Source of the DNA: Tanypteryx hageni
Taxonomy: Eukaryota > Arthropoda > Insecta > Odonata > Petaluridae
Length of the DNA stretch: 64,000 nucleotides
Direction of reading: 5' to 3'
Assembly (NCBI GenBank): GCA_028673005.1
Contig: CM054118.1
Span: 65,033,401-65,097,400, forward strand
Shown here: positions 1 through 10,880 of the stretch, in pieces
Layout: each line of letters begins with the position of its first letter
Position numbering within the stretch: position 1 is the first letter of the stretch
Notes under the pieces: model-generated
The model's database searches: none
Told to the model about the DNA's origin: nothing
Seen by the model: the letters and a program-made list of their open reading frames with translations, nothing else
Made by a program: the position numbers and the translations under genes

Positions 1-1
1 A

Positions 2-124
2 TACGATGAAAATATTACTGAAAGAGACTGGGACGAGTTATTTGGATTGGATAGCTCTGATGATGACAATTTTCTTGGATTTTATTTAGGATTGATTTTA
101 ATGAGAATAAATGTTTTCTTTTAA
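2..124 (+). other. Acid-rich open reading tail of unknown origin, 5' cut by window edge
   Basis: An open frame enters from the left edge and ends at TAA (122-124). It contains an acidic stretch (DWDELFGLDSSDDDNF) followed by hydrophobic residues. Such acidic tails occur at the C-terminus of some DNA transposases, and a transposon-like inverted repeat lies shortly downstream (748-810), but there is no diagnostic motif. It sits where an intron of importin-5 is expected, so it is not part of that protein. It may be chance. Confidence 0.15.
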
Positions 125-2094
125 ACAATTGAAATAATTTTGGTTCAGGTTACAATAATATTACAAGTCTCCCCTTACCTATGTTGTTTCATTATCTGTT
201 AGGGTCTTTGATTAAAAGCATCGAAATCTTATATTTACATTTGTCTTATGTTTTTCCTTCTGGTAGATCCATTTCTTGTCGCTTTCTCGGCATCGCCAGT
301 GCTAGCGTCACCTTGTTTACCTTAGCCGTAGTTATGCGCACAGTACCAAAATTTTTTACCACAAATACTTCGGTGATACCAATTTAGTCTGCGTTGCTTA
401 GAGGTAGGCGTTGCCTTTCCACGTATCACCAATTAGGTGTTTCTTTGTTTACATGTTACAGAGTTACCATGTTGCGCATTTGTCTTGCTGCCAGTTTTCT
501 GTCGTGCTGCCGTCACGTTACCGAACTTAGGTTTATCAAAATTGCTTAATTCTTTGAAAAGCATCAAAGATCAACTTAGGATCACCAAATTATATAGTAA
601 GTTATTCTTTTATATACATTGTTATTTAAATAGGTATTCAATAGTTATCAATATAGTAAAAGTACAACAAGAGTGTAAATTCCATCAAATTTAAATAACT
701 GCAAGGCAAATAAAGTCGTGGGTTTAAACCTAACGAAAATAGTTCTCGTGTATAAGTTGACCCCCGAGTTTTTTGCGAAAAATGTGGTTTAAAAACCTCG
801 ACCTATACACAGGTATTTATGTTATTTACTCTTTGAACCAAGTATGAATGCTATTGGAAAGATGTTCAAGTTGGGCGCTATCATGTTTTTACCCTTAACA
901 CTCAAATTCTGCCCCTAGGCTCCCACAGTCTGTAATTAAATTTAAGTTAATTTGTTGTAATTTAAATTATCGTATTGTCCCAAATATAACGTGGTGTTTT
1001 TTTCCAAAAAATGAAATTTTAAAAGATCGTAAAATCGTGTTTCGAAAAATCACCATACATTCTGCATGTCTGTTAAGTGATACAAGATACTTGTTACATT
1101 GTAAACACATCAGGAGTACATATTACAATGTACTTGAAAAGCATCTGAGGCAAAAAATAGATCAATTTCAGTTGGTGGCTGAACTCATTAGTCATTGAAT
1201 TGAAGCTAGCAGTGCATCAGTGTATTTTTTGTATCTACCTTAGCGAGTTTTTACCCATCTGTTATTTTTTAAATGGGTGACAAAAAGGATGTTGATCATG
1301 TTGAGAAAAAAGGTTCTCCCAAATCTCAGGTTAACAGAGTATTCCGATGAAGTTATAACATGAATTTTAAAATGGTCGTAGCTGAAGAGGTGGAAAAAAC
1401 AAACACTATTCAAGCTTTGAAAAAGTATGATGTTCCTGAAGTAAATACACCTATGTATGTCTATGTACAATTTTTCAGACAAATGTAATATGGAGAATGT
1501 AATGGAAACCCAAGCATACTATTCTAGCATTTTAATTCGGTATATATTTTAATATTACTATTATTAAAAAGTGTGCTGGTTAACTAAATGAATAAATAGA
1601 TATACTATTTATAAAGCTCTTTTAACACTGATTTTATTGTTAGTTTTACTGGAACAAATGAGCGAGTTTAAAAGTAAAATCAGTTTAGCTATTTTTCCTT
1701 TTCCCGCAATTTACACTTTTTTCCCAGGTCCCTAGAAAAGTGTAAATAAGGGGTTTTACTGTATATCCATTAAAATTTCTTGTTGCTGTTAATGAAAATA
1801 TTTACATTTTTTATCATAATGTTTAAATTTAAATGAAAAAGAAACTTGTAAATTTCCACTAATAATTTTAATACAGGACCGATTTCGCCTGTTACAACAT
1901 CATCATCATTCTTTTTCATTTAAATGGAATCTTTCCACTAAGTGGAGCCTTCCCAAGTGGACTTTGTTTAAATTTAAGAAACACTATTGTATTAACAGCA
2001 TGTATGTAATCACAGATTCAAATTCTTGTACTTCTGCGGTACCTATGTCATCTCACATATGCCAATTACTCCATTTTATTTTCAAACATTTTAG
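125..2094. other. Probable importin-5 intron, repeat-bearing, no recognised exon
   Basis: AT-rich sequence upstream of the first recognisable importin-5 exon. No segment with importin similarity was found. A short imperfect inverted repeat (748-768 against 796-810, core GTGTATAAGTTGAC / CTCGACCTATACAC) suggests a small transposon end or hairpin. The acceptor side at 2085-2094 ends in TTTTAG. Confidence 0.4.
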
Positions 2095-2257
2095 GTGCTT
2101 GTGCAGAAGCTGTTCCACGGCTGATCAAAGTCATCACGGCCCCAGAATCTCGAACTCCAGAGAATGTTAATCCAACAGAAAATGCCATCTCCGCAGTGAC
2201 CAAAATCCTTAAATACAATAGCTCTGCTGTTAATGTAGAAGAAATACTACCACATTG
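2095..2257 (+). CDS. IPO5: Importin-5, C-terminal region, coding exon 1 of 3 in window
   Basis: Importin-5 (karyopherin beta 3, RanBP5) is a HEAT-repeat import receptor that carries cargo such as ribosomal proteins and histones through the nuclear pore under RanGTP control. The exon reads [19 protein letters not shown] and on to [10 protein letters not shown], a conserved C-terminal HEAT segment of this family. It is preceded by TTTTAG and ends in a split Trp codon (TG) before donor GTAATC. The remaining N-terminal part, roughly 900 residues by family length, must lie left of the window. Recognition is from the family's conserved order of motifs (VNVEE-LPHW, then YLCDLIE-NHP-VLGP), continuous over three exons. 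Confidence 0.95.
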
Positions 2258-2525
2258 GTAATCATTTTCTTTTGCATATGTCAGTCTTTTGATTAAGTTA
2301 ATCATGGAATTGCATTTATATAAGAATTATGACTCTGTGAAAAATAGTCAAACATAATTGGCAATTATTTTCAATGTAAAAAGATGTTTAGAACATTGAA
2401 ATTTTTTACAATAATGGTGAAGGGTGCTGTAGGTCAAATTGGTGATTTTGGTACCATAGTTAGTTTTCATGGATTTGGCTGTTTTCTGAAGTTTTAATTT
2501 ATTTATGTTGGATAAATTTGAACAG

Positions 2526-2745
2526 GCTTTCTTGGCTGCCAGTATATGAGGATGTAGATGAGGCGCCACATGTCTACGGCTACCTGTGTGACCTAATTGA
2601 AGGCAATCACCCTTTGGTGCTTGGGCCATCCAATTCCAACCTTCCTCGTCTCATTGCCATCATCGCAGAAGCATTTACTCTAGATGCCCTTAGCCTTGAC
2701 AATGATGTCTCTAAGCGCATGGTGGGACTTGTGCGGCAGATTCAG
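2526..2745 (+). CDS. IPO5: Importin-5, coding exon 2 of 3 in window
   Basis: Begins after AACAG; its first G completes the Trp codon split by the previous intron, giving LPHW-LSWLPVYEDVDEAP. It continues with YLCDLIEGNHPLVLGPSNSN and ends RMVGLVRQIQ at a clean codon boundary before donor GTGTGT. The segment forms one of the last HEAT repeats of the solenoid. No frameshift or stop is present. The upstream intron is only 268 bases, whereas the next is 1,314 bases and contains a hairpin MITE. Confidence 0.96.
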
Positions 2746-3504
2746 GTGTGTATTACATGACTAGGAGATGTTGACTAAGAAAGCACTATTAGTAGCTTAG
2801 TTCATGCTGGTTGACATACTAGCATTATTTTTATGCAGTTGTGTATTTAACATCGTTTAATTGCTTTTGGTATGATAGATAAAAAGCTTTGAAAAGATAC
2901 CAAATTAATAAGTCATAAATGTTGAATTTTCATATAAATATAATATTTTTATATTGTCAATCTTGTAAAACTCGCTAAAAGTTGGGTGTTGAAGATGCTG
3001 GTTCTGGTGAACGCACCTGGATCAAAAATTTGTCCTGGAGATTACAAATAAAAATTTCAAATCGTGGTTATTGAGATTCAATTGAAACCAAACCCTCAAA
3101 TGAAAATATACTTTTTCATCTCAATATTTCTTCCAAAATAAGTATTTAAGCATCAACATTTAAAAATGTGTTTGGTTGTTGTGTTGTTGTTGTGATTGGT
3201 ATCTCCATTAGCCTTAACAAGGTTATAAAAAACTTGAACCCTTGGCACTTTTTCCTTTTCACTGTTATTCACCTATTTATCTTTAGGATACAGTGATAAG
3301 TCAACTTGTTTATGGTTAGGAGGCTCCTGAGGTTTAAGAAACTGCTAATGTAAGCAGGTTACAGAAAAATATTTACAAATCCCATGCCTCTCTCTCTCAC
3401 TCCTAAATACCTAACAAGTTACACTCGACTTGCAAGCTACTGTCCATTCACACTGGGTCTGCAAGCACAAACGTTTAATCTTGTTATAAGTTCCATTACA
3501 AAAC

Positions 3505-3633
3505 AGTACTTTTCCACAATATCTATTTTTCCTTATGACCAGTTTCACTGTGATATGCCATTATCTGGTGCAGATGATGCCATATCACAGTGAAACCAGC
3601 CATAAGGAAAAATATATATTGTGGAAAAGTACT
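3505..3633. repeat. Foldback MITE-like hairpin in importin-5 intron
   Basis: Arms of about 54 bases (3505-3558 and 3579-3633) are near-perfect reverse complements around a loop of about 20 bases. Arm ends are AGTACTTTTCCACAATAT and its complement. The left arm has ATCTATTTTTCC where the right has a one- or two-base difference. No coding capacity. It resembles a miniature inverted-repeat element; the superfamily is not identifiable. Confidence 0.8.
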
Positions 3634-4059
3634 ATTTGTGTTTTATCATGGAAAATATTAAACACTTTCACGAAGTCATGTCAGAGAAGGTTAATTACTT
3701 GTTATAAGTACTAGATATAGCTAAGACAAGTATTTAATTTTTCAATTTTTGATACTCGAGTTCTTATTCTGGAACTTATTTTCAGCCAGAATACAACCTT
3801 GATACTTCCCTAGTGAAATCAGTACTTCAATTTGAAGAAATTTTGAAATCAGAAGTGTAGACTATGAACCAATTCCACAAAGTTACACCTTCCACAGTTA
3901 AATTCATTGCTTAGTTAATATATGGATTTACATTTCTCATCTGTATTGTAGTTGAATGAAATTTATATTTAAGTTCTAGTTGCTAGCAAAGTCAGTAAAT
4001 TGAATATTTACAATTGAAATTTCTAAGTTCTAAAAATTATATTGTACCTTTATCCTCAG

Positions 4060-4149
4060 GGCAATGGTGAGGTATTCCAGGCCTGTATCAACCAACTGAC
4101 TCCAGTGCTTCAAAGAGCATTACATGAAGTTTTGAGTGCAACCAACTGA
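4060..4149 (+). CDS. IPO5: Importin-5, final coding exon and stop
   Basis: Begins after TATCCTCAG and reads GNGEVFQACINQLTPVLQRA then LHEVLSATN and TGA (4147-4149). The reading joins in phase to the preceding RQIQ. This matches the family's C-terminal helix, a moderately conserved end. The intron before it has donor GTGTGT and a normal pyrimidine-rich acceptor. The exon continues as 3' UTR. Confidence 0.93.
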   Translation, partial: GNGEVFQACINQLTPVLQRALHEVLSATN

Positions 4150-5615
4150 CAGCTGTGGTCAAATGTCGACTGTTTAGTCTCCAAACCAGCTTGACATTAA
4201 TGACATGATCACCTCAAATTTTAATGGTATAGAAGTTATTTATCTTTCTAAACCAGTGGTGTTAAATTGCAAAACAACTCTCCATTCTCTCGTGAGAGTA
4301 TGGTGTTGGTTTTACAGTTTCAAACAGAATAATTCCAGTACTGGAAGTATAGAAATAAAAAATTGGGGGCCCCGTGTTGGATGTGATTGGTGCCTTTTAG
4401 ACTTGAATGGAGTATTGGAAAGTGCTGTTTGCTATCCTGGTTTTGATGTTAAGAGGACAGATGGTAGTGTAATCCCCTTAGGCTCTACTGATGCGTTTCG
4501 GTTGCAAGTGGGAAAGGCTAAATCATTAATTGGTTGCTTGAACTATTTGAAGGGTGCAGAAGACAGGTTAAATGATTCTCGGGGTAGAAAGAGTTCGGCA
4601 TGTAGTGTGCTGTGGTTTGAACAGTGTGAAGACTGCGTTTTAGGTGGAAGTGTTGTGGTGCTTGTGTATGACCCCTGTGTTGCGCCCTTTCACTACAGAC
4701 GTCTTGGATACTCAGCAGTTGACATTACTTTATAATTCCTTTATGGGGCAGAATGTGTTTGCGTCTCTGTGACACCCGTTGATATGCTCCTGGTGGTTTT
4801 ATGCCTTACAAGGGACTGTTAAATCAAATCTGGCTCTCTCACCTCTTCTATTTGACCTTGCTTCTCTTGCCTGCCTTTTTCATAGTTTAGAGCATTTCAG
4901 ACCTCTTTTGTGCAAAACTTGCTGAGGAGTGTGTCGAGACCGCTCACCAAGATTAAAGAAGTCATTTTTAAGTCTGAATTACTGGTGGACTAATTGAAGC
5001 ATATTCCAAGCTTCACTTTTGTGGCAGCCATTGCAGTTTTTCTTGTTACTGCAAGTTCCTTGCTTGTTTGGAATGTTGATTCTATATGCCATTACTTTGT
5101 GTGTTTTGGCCTAAGAGTTGTTGTTATGATGCAAAGAAAACCATCAGTCTTTGTAAATCAAGTATAAGTCAAAAATCTCATAAAGATCATGACAGTCGAC
5201 CTGAAGGAGTGTCCCCAAACTGTGTATAGTATATTTTTTCAAATGGGCACCCATTGTTTTATCTGGATCGAAAATATTAAGGTGTACTTCCTCTTTATGA
5301 TGCATGTATGGAAAAGTTGAAATCAATTTAAATGAATTATTCCACAGGTGACAGTGTCAGTCTTCTGTTTGAAATGCTTATTTTGACAATATAAATTATA
5401 TGAAAGTGAATGTCATTCACCACACTTGACTGTGATAGTTGTCTTTTATTTTTGTTCTTTTAGCAAGATGTACAGTTAAAACCAACAATTCATTTTAATG
5501 ACATTTTAGATAAAACCTTTTTTCTCTATTTCAGTTCGATGTACGAAACCGTTTAAGGGACTTCTTATTCATGTACTGTCGTCTAGTATATTAATAAATG
5601 ACTTAGAATTGTTTC
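4150..5615 (+). other. IPO5: Importin-5 3' UTR, with polyadenylation signal
   Basis: Sequence downstream of the stop codon with no competing gene. An AATAAA hexamer at 5593-5598, set in TTAATAAATG, is the best cleavage signal; the end coordinate is estimated. A 176-codon open frame at 4205-4735 lies wholly within this UTR and has no recognisable domain, so I treat it as chance. Confidence 0.65.
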
Positions 5616-5863
5616 TATGATTCAACATCCCTTATGACCGTTTTCTGTTTAATTTCATGCGCCGTTATTTTAAGTTATGTGCCGTTGAAAGTTAGTTGAT
5701 TTGTTAAATGCTACAGTAGTCATATGAACGCTGCTAGCCTAGTAGTTTTAAAGCATGGCAAATTTAAGTAGCAACGTTGCACTTGAAACAAAAAACAGAA
5801 ATAGCTTGAATGTTATTTGAATACGTAATCGTCATCGGGGAGTGTACGCGTCTTCCACCGTCA

Positions 5864-5893
5864 CTATCGTCACGTCACATGGCGTGACGATAG
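5864..5893. promoter_or_regulatory. Perfect 11-bp inverted repeat with CRE-like half sites, upstream of second gene
   Basis: CTATCGTCACG (5864-5874) and CGTGACGATAG (5883-5893) are exact complements around an 8-base spacer TCACATGG. Each arm carries the TGACG/CGTCA half site recognised by ATF/CREB-type bZIP factors, and the left arm runs into CGTCACGTCA. It lies about 107 bases before the candidate start codon at 6000, in a locally GC-richer stretch, as expected for a promoter. Binding is inferred only. Confidence 0.5.
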
Positions 5894-5999
5894 AATGCGG
5901 GCACTGCACAACCAGCGACTCATTTTCAGAGCACGCAAGGAAAACACTAGTTGGCCTGCAAGGAGGCCGTGAAACAAGATCATAAGTATCGCTCTGAAA

Positions 6000-6075
6000 A
6001 TGGAGAATAACCCAAGTCCTGCTAATTGCAAGAATGGAACGACCGAAGAAACCCTACCTGCTGGTACCCGCGCAG
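6000..6075 (+). CDS. Unidentified protein, first coding exon
   Basis: ATG at 6000 opens MENNPSPANCKNGTTEETLP and then AGTRA, with the last codon split after one base before donor GTAATT at 6076. The split codon is completed exactly by the acceptor at 6792 to give Gly, which supports a real spliced gene. The upstream leader is GC-richer and holds an inverted repeat. The product begins as a polar, Ser/Thr/Asn-rich, probably disordered N-terminus, so no family can be assigned. It is co-directional with importin-5 and begins about 0.4 kb after its polyadenylation signal. Confidence 0.6.
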
Positions 6076-6791
6076 GTAATTTTGATAATTATAAGAATGG
6101 CAGAGTAATACCATTAAAAATCATGGGAAAGATGGATTTCGATAAATTTTAAAATTAATGCGGCATAAATTGTATGGTTGATATTGATTTAGAGTTGCAA
6201 ATCATTCTAACTATAATACGATCATGTACCTTGATAAATATGAGTTAAAACCAATGTTCGTACGATAGTACGGAATAGTTAATCCTTTGCTTCGGAGTAA
6301 GAACTATTTCTTATTAGTAAAATTTAGAATTTTTGTTAAAGCTATCCCATACTTGTTGCGCCGAAGAATTTAATGTTACAGTTCCCTCTGGAATGTAATC
6401 TAAGAACTAATACGTCGACGTCATTGTCAAACTGCTCGTGTAGTCTGCTGCAAGTATTTTGGTTGTCATAGGAAAATGCATAACAAGTTGCCAAATTTAA
6501 TTGGCCCTTATATCAGCATGCAAATTTTACGATCGCAGAAGTAAATGTAAGTCTATGGTACTTACATGGAGCCTAGGATAATTTGGTACGTCTTATATGG
6601 AGTGTATTTCAGCAGTTAATTGAAATGGGCCTAAATTAATAGAATCCGGTTAGTGTAATAGGAGAGATCTATGATATTTCAACGGCTATTGTATTAAATC
6701 TTGCATCATAGAGTAGCGTGTTATCCCAAATATATTACATCGCAGTATTTTCTATTTAAGTGATGTAATAATCGTTAACATGTGATTTCAG

Positions 6792-6916
6792 GAACTTCGT
6801 TACCAAACAGTTCATGGATGAAAAATCGAAAGCTTCCTACAATGTCAAGAAAGCGTCCCTATGATGTAATTTGCAGGAACTCCAATTCTCAGGATTCCAT
6901 GCCTCACTTAAAAATG
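6792..6916 (+). CDS. Unidentified protein, second coding exon
   Basis: Acceptor TTTCAG precedes 6792. The exon reads TSLPNSSWMKNRKLPTMSRK then RPYDVICRNSNSQDSMPHLK and M, ending at a complete codon before donor GTAATG at 6917. It has 125 bases and stays open with the previous exon, giving 67 codons in total. The KNRK/SRKRP basic cluster could be a nuclear localisation signal, as inference. No further exon of this gene is convincingly visible to the right, so it has a very long intron or ends in a way I cannot see. Confidence 0.6.
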
Positions 6917-9239
6917 GTAATGTTCAATTCTTTTTTTTAGAAATTTCCACTTCATTTTCAAGTTAGCACATCCATTGTTTTATCCCACTGTGTTTTCTTA
7001 TTTCTGAAGGGATGTGCATAATGTAAAAATTATTCAAAATAGTTTTATCCTAGACATTACGTATAGTCAATTATTTCCTTTAAAATTGTTGACTCTTTCA
7101 TTAATTACTGGTGTTAATGTGCCATGAAATGCAAGAAAAAGATACCGGGTGAAAATACTAGAAAAGAAGTCTTTTTTGTGGGGCTCCTTTTTGATGAATA
7201 GTGAGTTTAAACTTTTAGAATTAACCTCGATCTTTCCTGTTTCTCCCGTAGTATCAAAGCTATGCCAGATAAAACTAACCTCAAACATACCTATTCATGT
7301 TTTGAATGTGCTGTTTAAATGTTTCTGTATTATGATAACTTAATTATGTAAATGATTGAACTGCTTACCTAAATACTAGATTTGGAAATATGGGAATATC
7401 GTACCCCATATTTACTGTAAATTAATATAAAATTCAAGCTATCATTGGATTACTAAATTTTCATTTCTTCCAGCATAATTCTTATGGCATTTTCACCTTA
7501 ATTCTTTGTCGTAGTCACTAGTAGTCATTTTTGGTAGTGCTTTTATCTTTTTTTCTTTGAACATTGGATATTTATTATAAAAATAGACAATATTTCTGTT
7601 AATATCATAATGGATGCCTTTGTATGTTGTTACTCAGTATGTTGCATTGTTATAGTTTCTTTGAGTTTTAGTTCTACTTGTTATCCTTGCATGTTTGTCT
7701 ATGATTATGGTGATCAAAAATACTTTTTCATCATTTTTATCCAGAAATCTGCTTAAGATAATGTACGTTAAGGAAATATTAATTTTCGATACAGAGACAT
7801 TTAAAACTTGTTAAATAATAATTTATTATTTGATTAGTTAAGCTTTTTATAAAGTAGCATACAAAATTACCTCTTCTGTCTACAAAATGAAATTTCCAGT
7901 TAGCATTGTACATGTATGTAAACTACTTCATGGATAATACATTTTCAGCATCCACAAATGTAACCAGGCTTTGGATGTATTTTTTTCTTTTATGCAATAG
8001 CAAACCATGTTCCTACCAGAAGGTGTAAACCTTGAGATGAAACCATCAACATACTTTTCATTTTGAGTGATAGTTGTGATTAGGGGATTTATGAATTGTG
8101 TCTCAAGGAGTTCTCTCGTAAGCAACCTAGAAAATGAGAGAATTTATCCATACTTTGATTGCTGTATGAGAGTTAAATATAAAATTTAGTTAGCCATGTA
8201 GTTGATGATCTTCTTTAACCGAACCTCTGTTTTCACATTATGGTGATATTTTGCTCAGGAATAATAGCTTAGTTTTAAATGTATGTACCTTAATTCGTTC
8301 ACAAAACTGTAATTATTTTAGTTTAAATTTAGAATAATTTCGATAAAGGACGATAGATTTACAAAAAACAATGACCCTTTTTATTCTTTATCACATGGAA
8401 AAGTTAATTTGATACTTAGATTTCCAGTTCCAGATCGAAAGTTGTTTAAAAATTGTTCATTTGAGGACCTCGTTGACTGTCAATTAAATAATCATAAATA
8501 TTTAATGGAATTCCGTTGTTTCTGGAATGGAAGTCACATCAGCCTCAAGCCCTTATGGATGAATAACAGGGAGAAATTGCGTCAGAACTACTTTATAATT
8601 CAGTAGACATGAAACGGTTAGCTTTTATGCGGAGAAGCAACAAAAACCGGCAGTTTTGGTTTCCTTGTATTACTGTTATTGACCTGAAAGACGATATTAA
8701 TCTTGATAATATTCCAGTAAAGCGCCAAAATTGTAAAGATATTTGAGTTTTACTTGGACAATAATTGATGATAAAGGTAACTAGTGCGAACATACAACGT
8801 TCGATTTTGCCTGGAATTTCGACAATATAATAGGTGTCAGCACCTATTATACCGATCGATCACTGTGAAAAAATACGTATTTATTCGCTAACATTAATTA
8901 ATTGGGAGATTTCAGTTTCCCTTTCCAGATTGGGTATCTTTCAGGATCTACTTCTGCACATGACGTATCGTATTTTAGTGACTTATATGTAAAAGAATAT
9001 CGGCGCCTTATAACTTATAAAAATATTTTCTAACGAAGTTCCCTGCTCAGGAACAGTTTTTATTGATATTTGTGAATCGGTATCATTTTAATGATCAATA
9101 ACAATTATATTTATTTCATGTTTGTAGAAATAATATTCCCGTGTTTTTATTATACATCGAGTATTAAGTAAAAAATAATATAGAAAGAATTTTATTAATT
9201 CAGAAATGTTAAAGTTCCAGTTTGTTTGTATACCTATCT
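6917..9239. other. Probable intron of the unidentified gene, little structure
   Basis: AT-rich sequence with only short open frames. The one clear structure is a perfect 11-bp stem hairpin at 8826-8851 (TATAATAGGTG, loop TCAG, complement). No repeat family or RNA gene was recognised. Confidence 0.35.
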
Positions 9240-9265
9240 TTAACGTCCCCTTGATGCTTCTATAA

Positions 9266-10020
9266 CCCTTCAGTGGTAACGTGAGATTTAATCCCGCCAG
9301 TGGTAACGTTGGGTCCAAGGGACCCAGGTAACAAAATGGCTTGTAAAAAATGAAGTGTTAGAGAATACAGCATGAAATTTGCTCTTTGTTATACTTCAGT
9401 ACATACTATATACCTAATATAAAATTTTCTCTAAAAAAACAAATAAAATGCTTTCAAAATAGATCTTAATTAAAAATTCCAAAAATTTGCAATATGAATT
9501 TTTAAAAAAATCGCACGGAAATTTAGTTGTTATCAATGCAATCACTGCACACCATTGATGCATGTTTAAGTCAGATATACTTCAAACACTTTTGGCAGTA
9601 ATACTTTGATTTAGAGTCTTTACAGTAAATGGATCTTATTGTACACAGACCTGCACATTCGTTCTACAACATCGTCCGGTTTGTGGGTTACTTTTAAAAC
9701 TTCCGACGGCTGGTTTCCAAGGCATGCATTTTTATTCCATATCGGCTTGGTTTATTCGGCATGTATACTTTAAAGGGACACCTATCGCGGAATGCTGGAA
9801 GCATTTCGTCAAGAGTTAGGTACTCTCCAGCAGAGTACCACTTCGAACATTTTGCAACAAACGCCACAAATAATTGTCGTATAGGTGCCAGATTGTCCAG
9901 TCTACGTCTCTCATTTCTTCCTCTTTATTCAGATCAAAGAATTTCTTGGAAGACGTAGAAGTCATGACACGAAAAAACTTTTACGAGTGGTAACGTAGGG
10001 TCTGTCAGACCCAAATAACA
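9266..10020 (-). mobile_element. Degraded, internally deleted piggyBac-like transposon
   Basis: On the minus strand, about 9915-9719 decodes with no stop to LDNLAPIRQLF, then GEYLTLDEMLPAFRDRCPF and YMPNKPSRYGIKMHAL. This is the piggyBac transposase core (LAPIRELF, GEY-T-DEML--FRGRC-F, YIPNKP-KYGIK). About 9664-9570 decodes to a Cys-rich tail (CAGLCTIRSIYC, YYCQKC, CSDC) like the piggyBac C-terminal zinc-binding domain. The segment between is missing and stops are present, so it is dead. The left edge carries CCCTTCAGTGGTAACGT and a second GTGGTAACGTTGGGTCC copy, and GTGGTAACGTAGGGTC recurs near 9985 in the same orientation. Exact boundaries and TTAA duplications are not clear. Confidence 0.75.
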
Positions 10021-10269
10021 TTTCACCCTTTGGCAACTGTTGATAAACTAAAAGCTGGGGCACGTGCCGTCCCATGACCGTCTCATGAGTATTTGATAGG
10101 AAGGTACTGTAATGGAGAATGTTGCAACTCAAACCGATCTAGTTCAAAAATACAAAAACAGACAGCGTTGGGTCTGTCAGGGTTAGCAGGGCTAACCAAA
10201 TAAAAGCCCTACCGTGCCCTCATGGTAAGCCAGGGTCAGCGACAAAAATGTTAGGCCACTTGTTAGATG

Positions 10270-10880
10270 CAATCGGGCCGGTCCTAGATACGGGCCAGCC
10301 GGGCGAATGCCCGGGGCGCCAAAGTTTTGGGGGCCCTATCCCGACAATTTATCCATGCATAAAGGGACCATATTTCAGACAGCCAAAGCGGGGCAAAATC
10401 GATTTCAGGATAGTGAATGCGGGACAAAGCCCTTTCTGGTTGGCTATTGCTGGTTTTAAAAGAATCTTTGTAAAGGAAAATTTACTAGTCCGTTTACAAA
10501 GAGTATACAAGTATAATTTTGCAGTTATAAATGTGCGCTATATTCCATTTCTCGTACGCTGCCGCGCCGCAAGAGAAAGAAACGAAAATGAAAAAAATCA
10601 AAAAGTATGAATTACTTCGGGGAATTGAGCAACGAACTTCACATTCCGATGCACGCACTCGACTAGCGTTCCACATGCCGCTCGAAATCCGGGGCTGTCT
10701 GGTCACTTTAGTTATATCTTATAGTTTACTGGTAAAAAGTTTGTATAATCGGTACATTTATCATCAGTACATCCAAAAGCAGGACAGTTTTACGTCCCCT
10801 AAAGTTTTTTTGGGGACAGCGGGACACGTTCAAGAGCGGGACTGTTCCGTCGAAACCGGGACGTCTGGTCACTTGATCCA
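10270..10880. mobile_element. hAT-type transposon end fragments (uncertain)
   Basis: A GC-rich run (GGCCGGTCCTAGATACGGG with GCCCGGGGCGCC) and two motifs GTCTGGTCACTT (near 10698 and 10863) resemble the ends of hAT-class elements; the latter also occur, better preserved, at 29219, 30638 and 31945. There is no paired target duplication and no transposase motif. Two 120-codon overlapping open frames here lack recognisable domains. Confidence 0.3.

Noticed and set aside
4205..4735. 176-codon open frame, plus strand
   Set aside because: It lies entirely in the importin-5 3' UTR, has no domain, and starts downstream of a clear stop. Probably chance.
8826..8851. Hairpin as a terminator or RNA gene
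   Set aside because: An 11-bp AT-rich stem alone is not unusual here and nothing adjoining supports a function.
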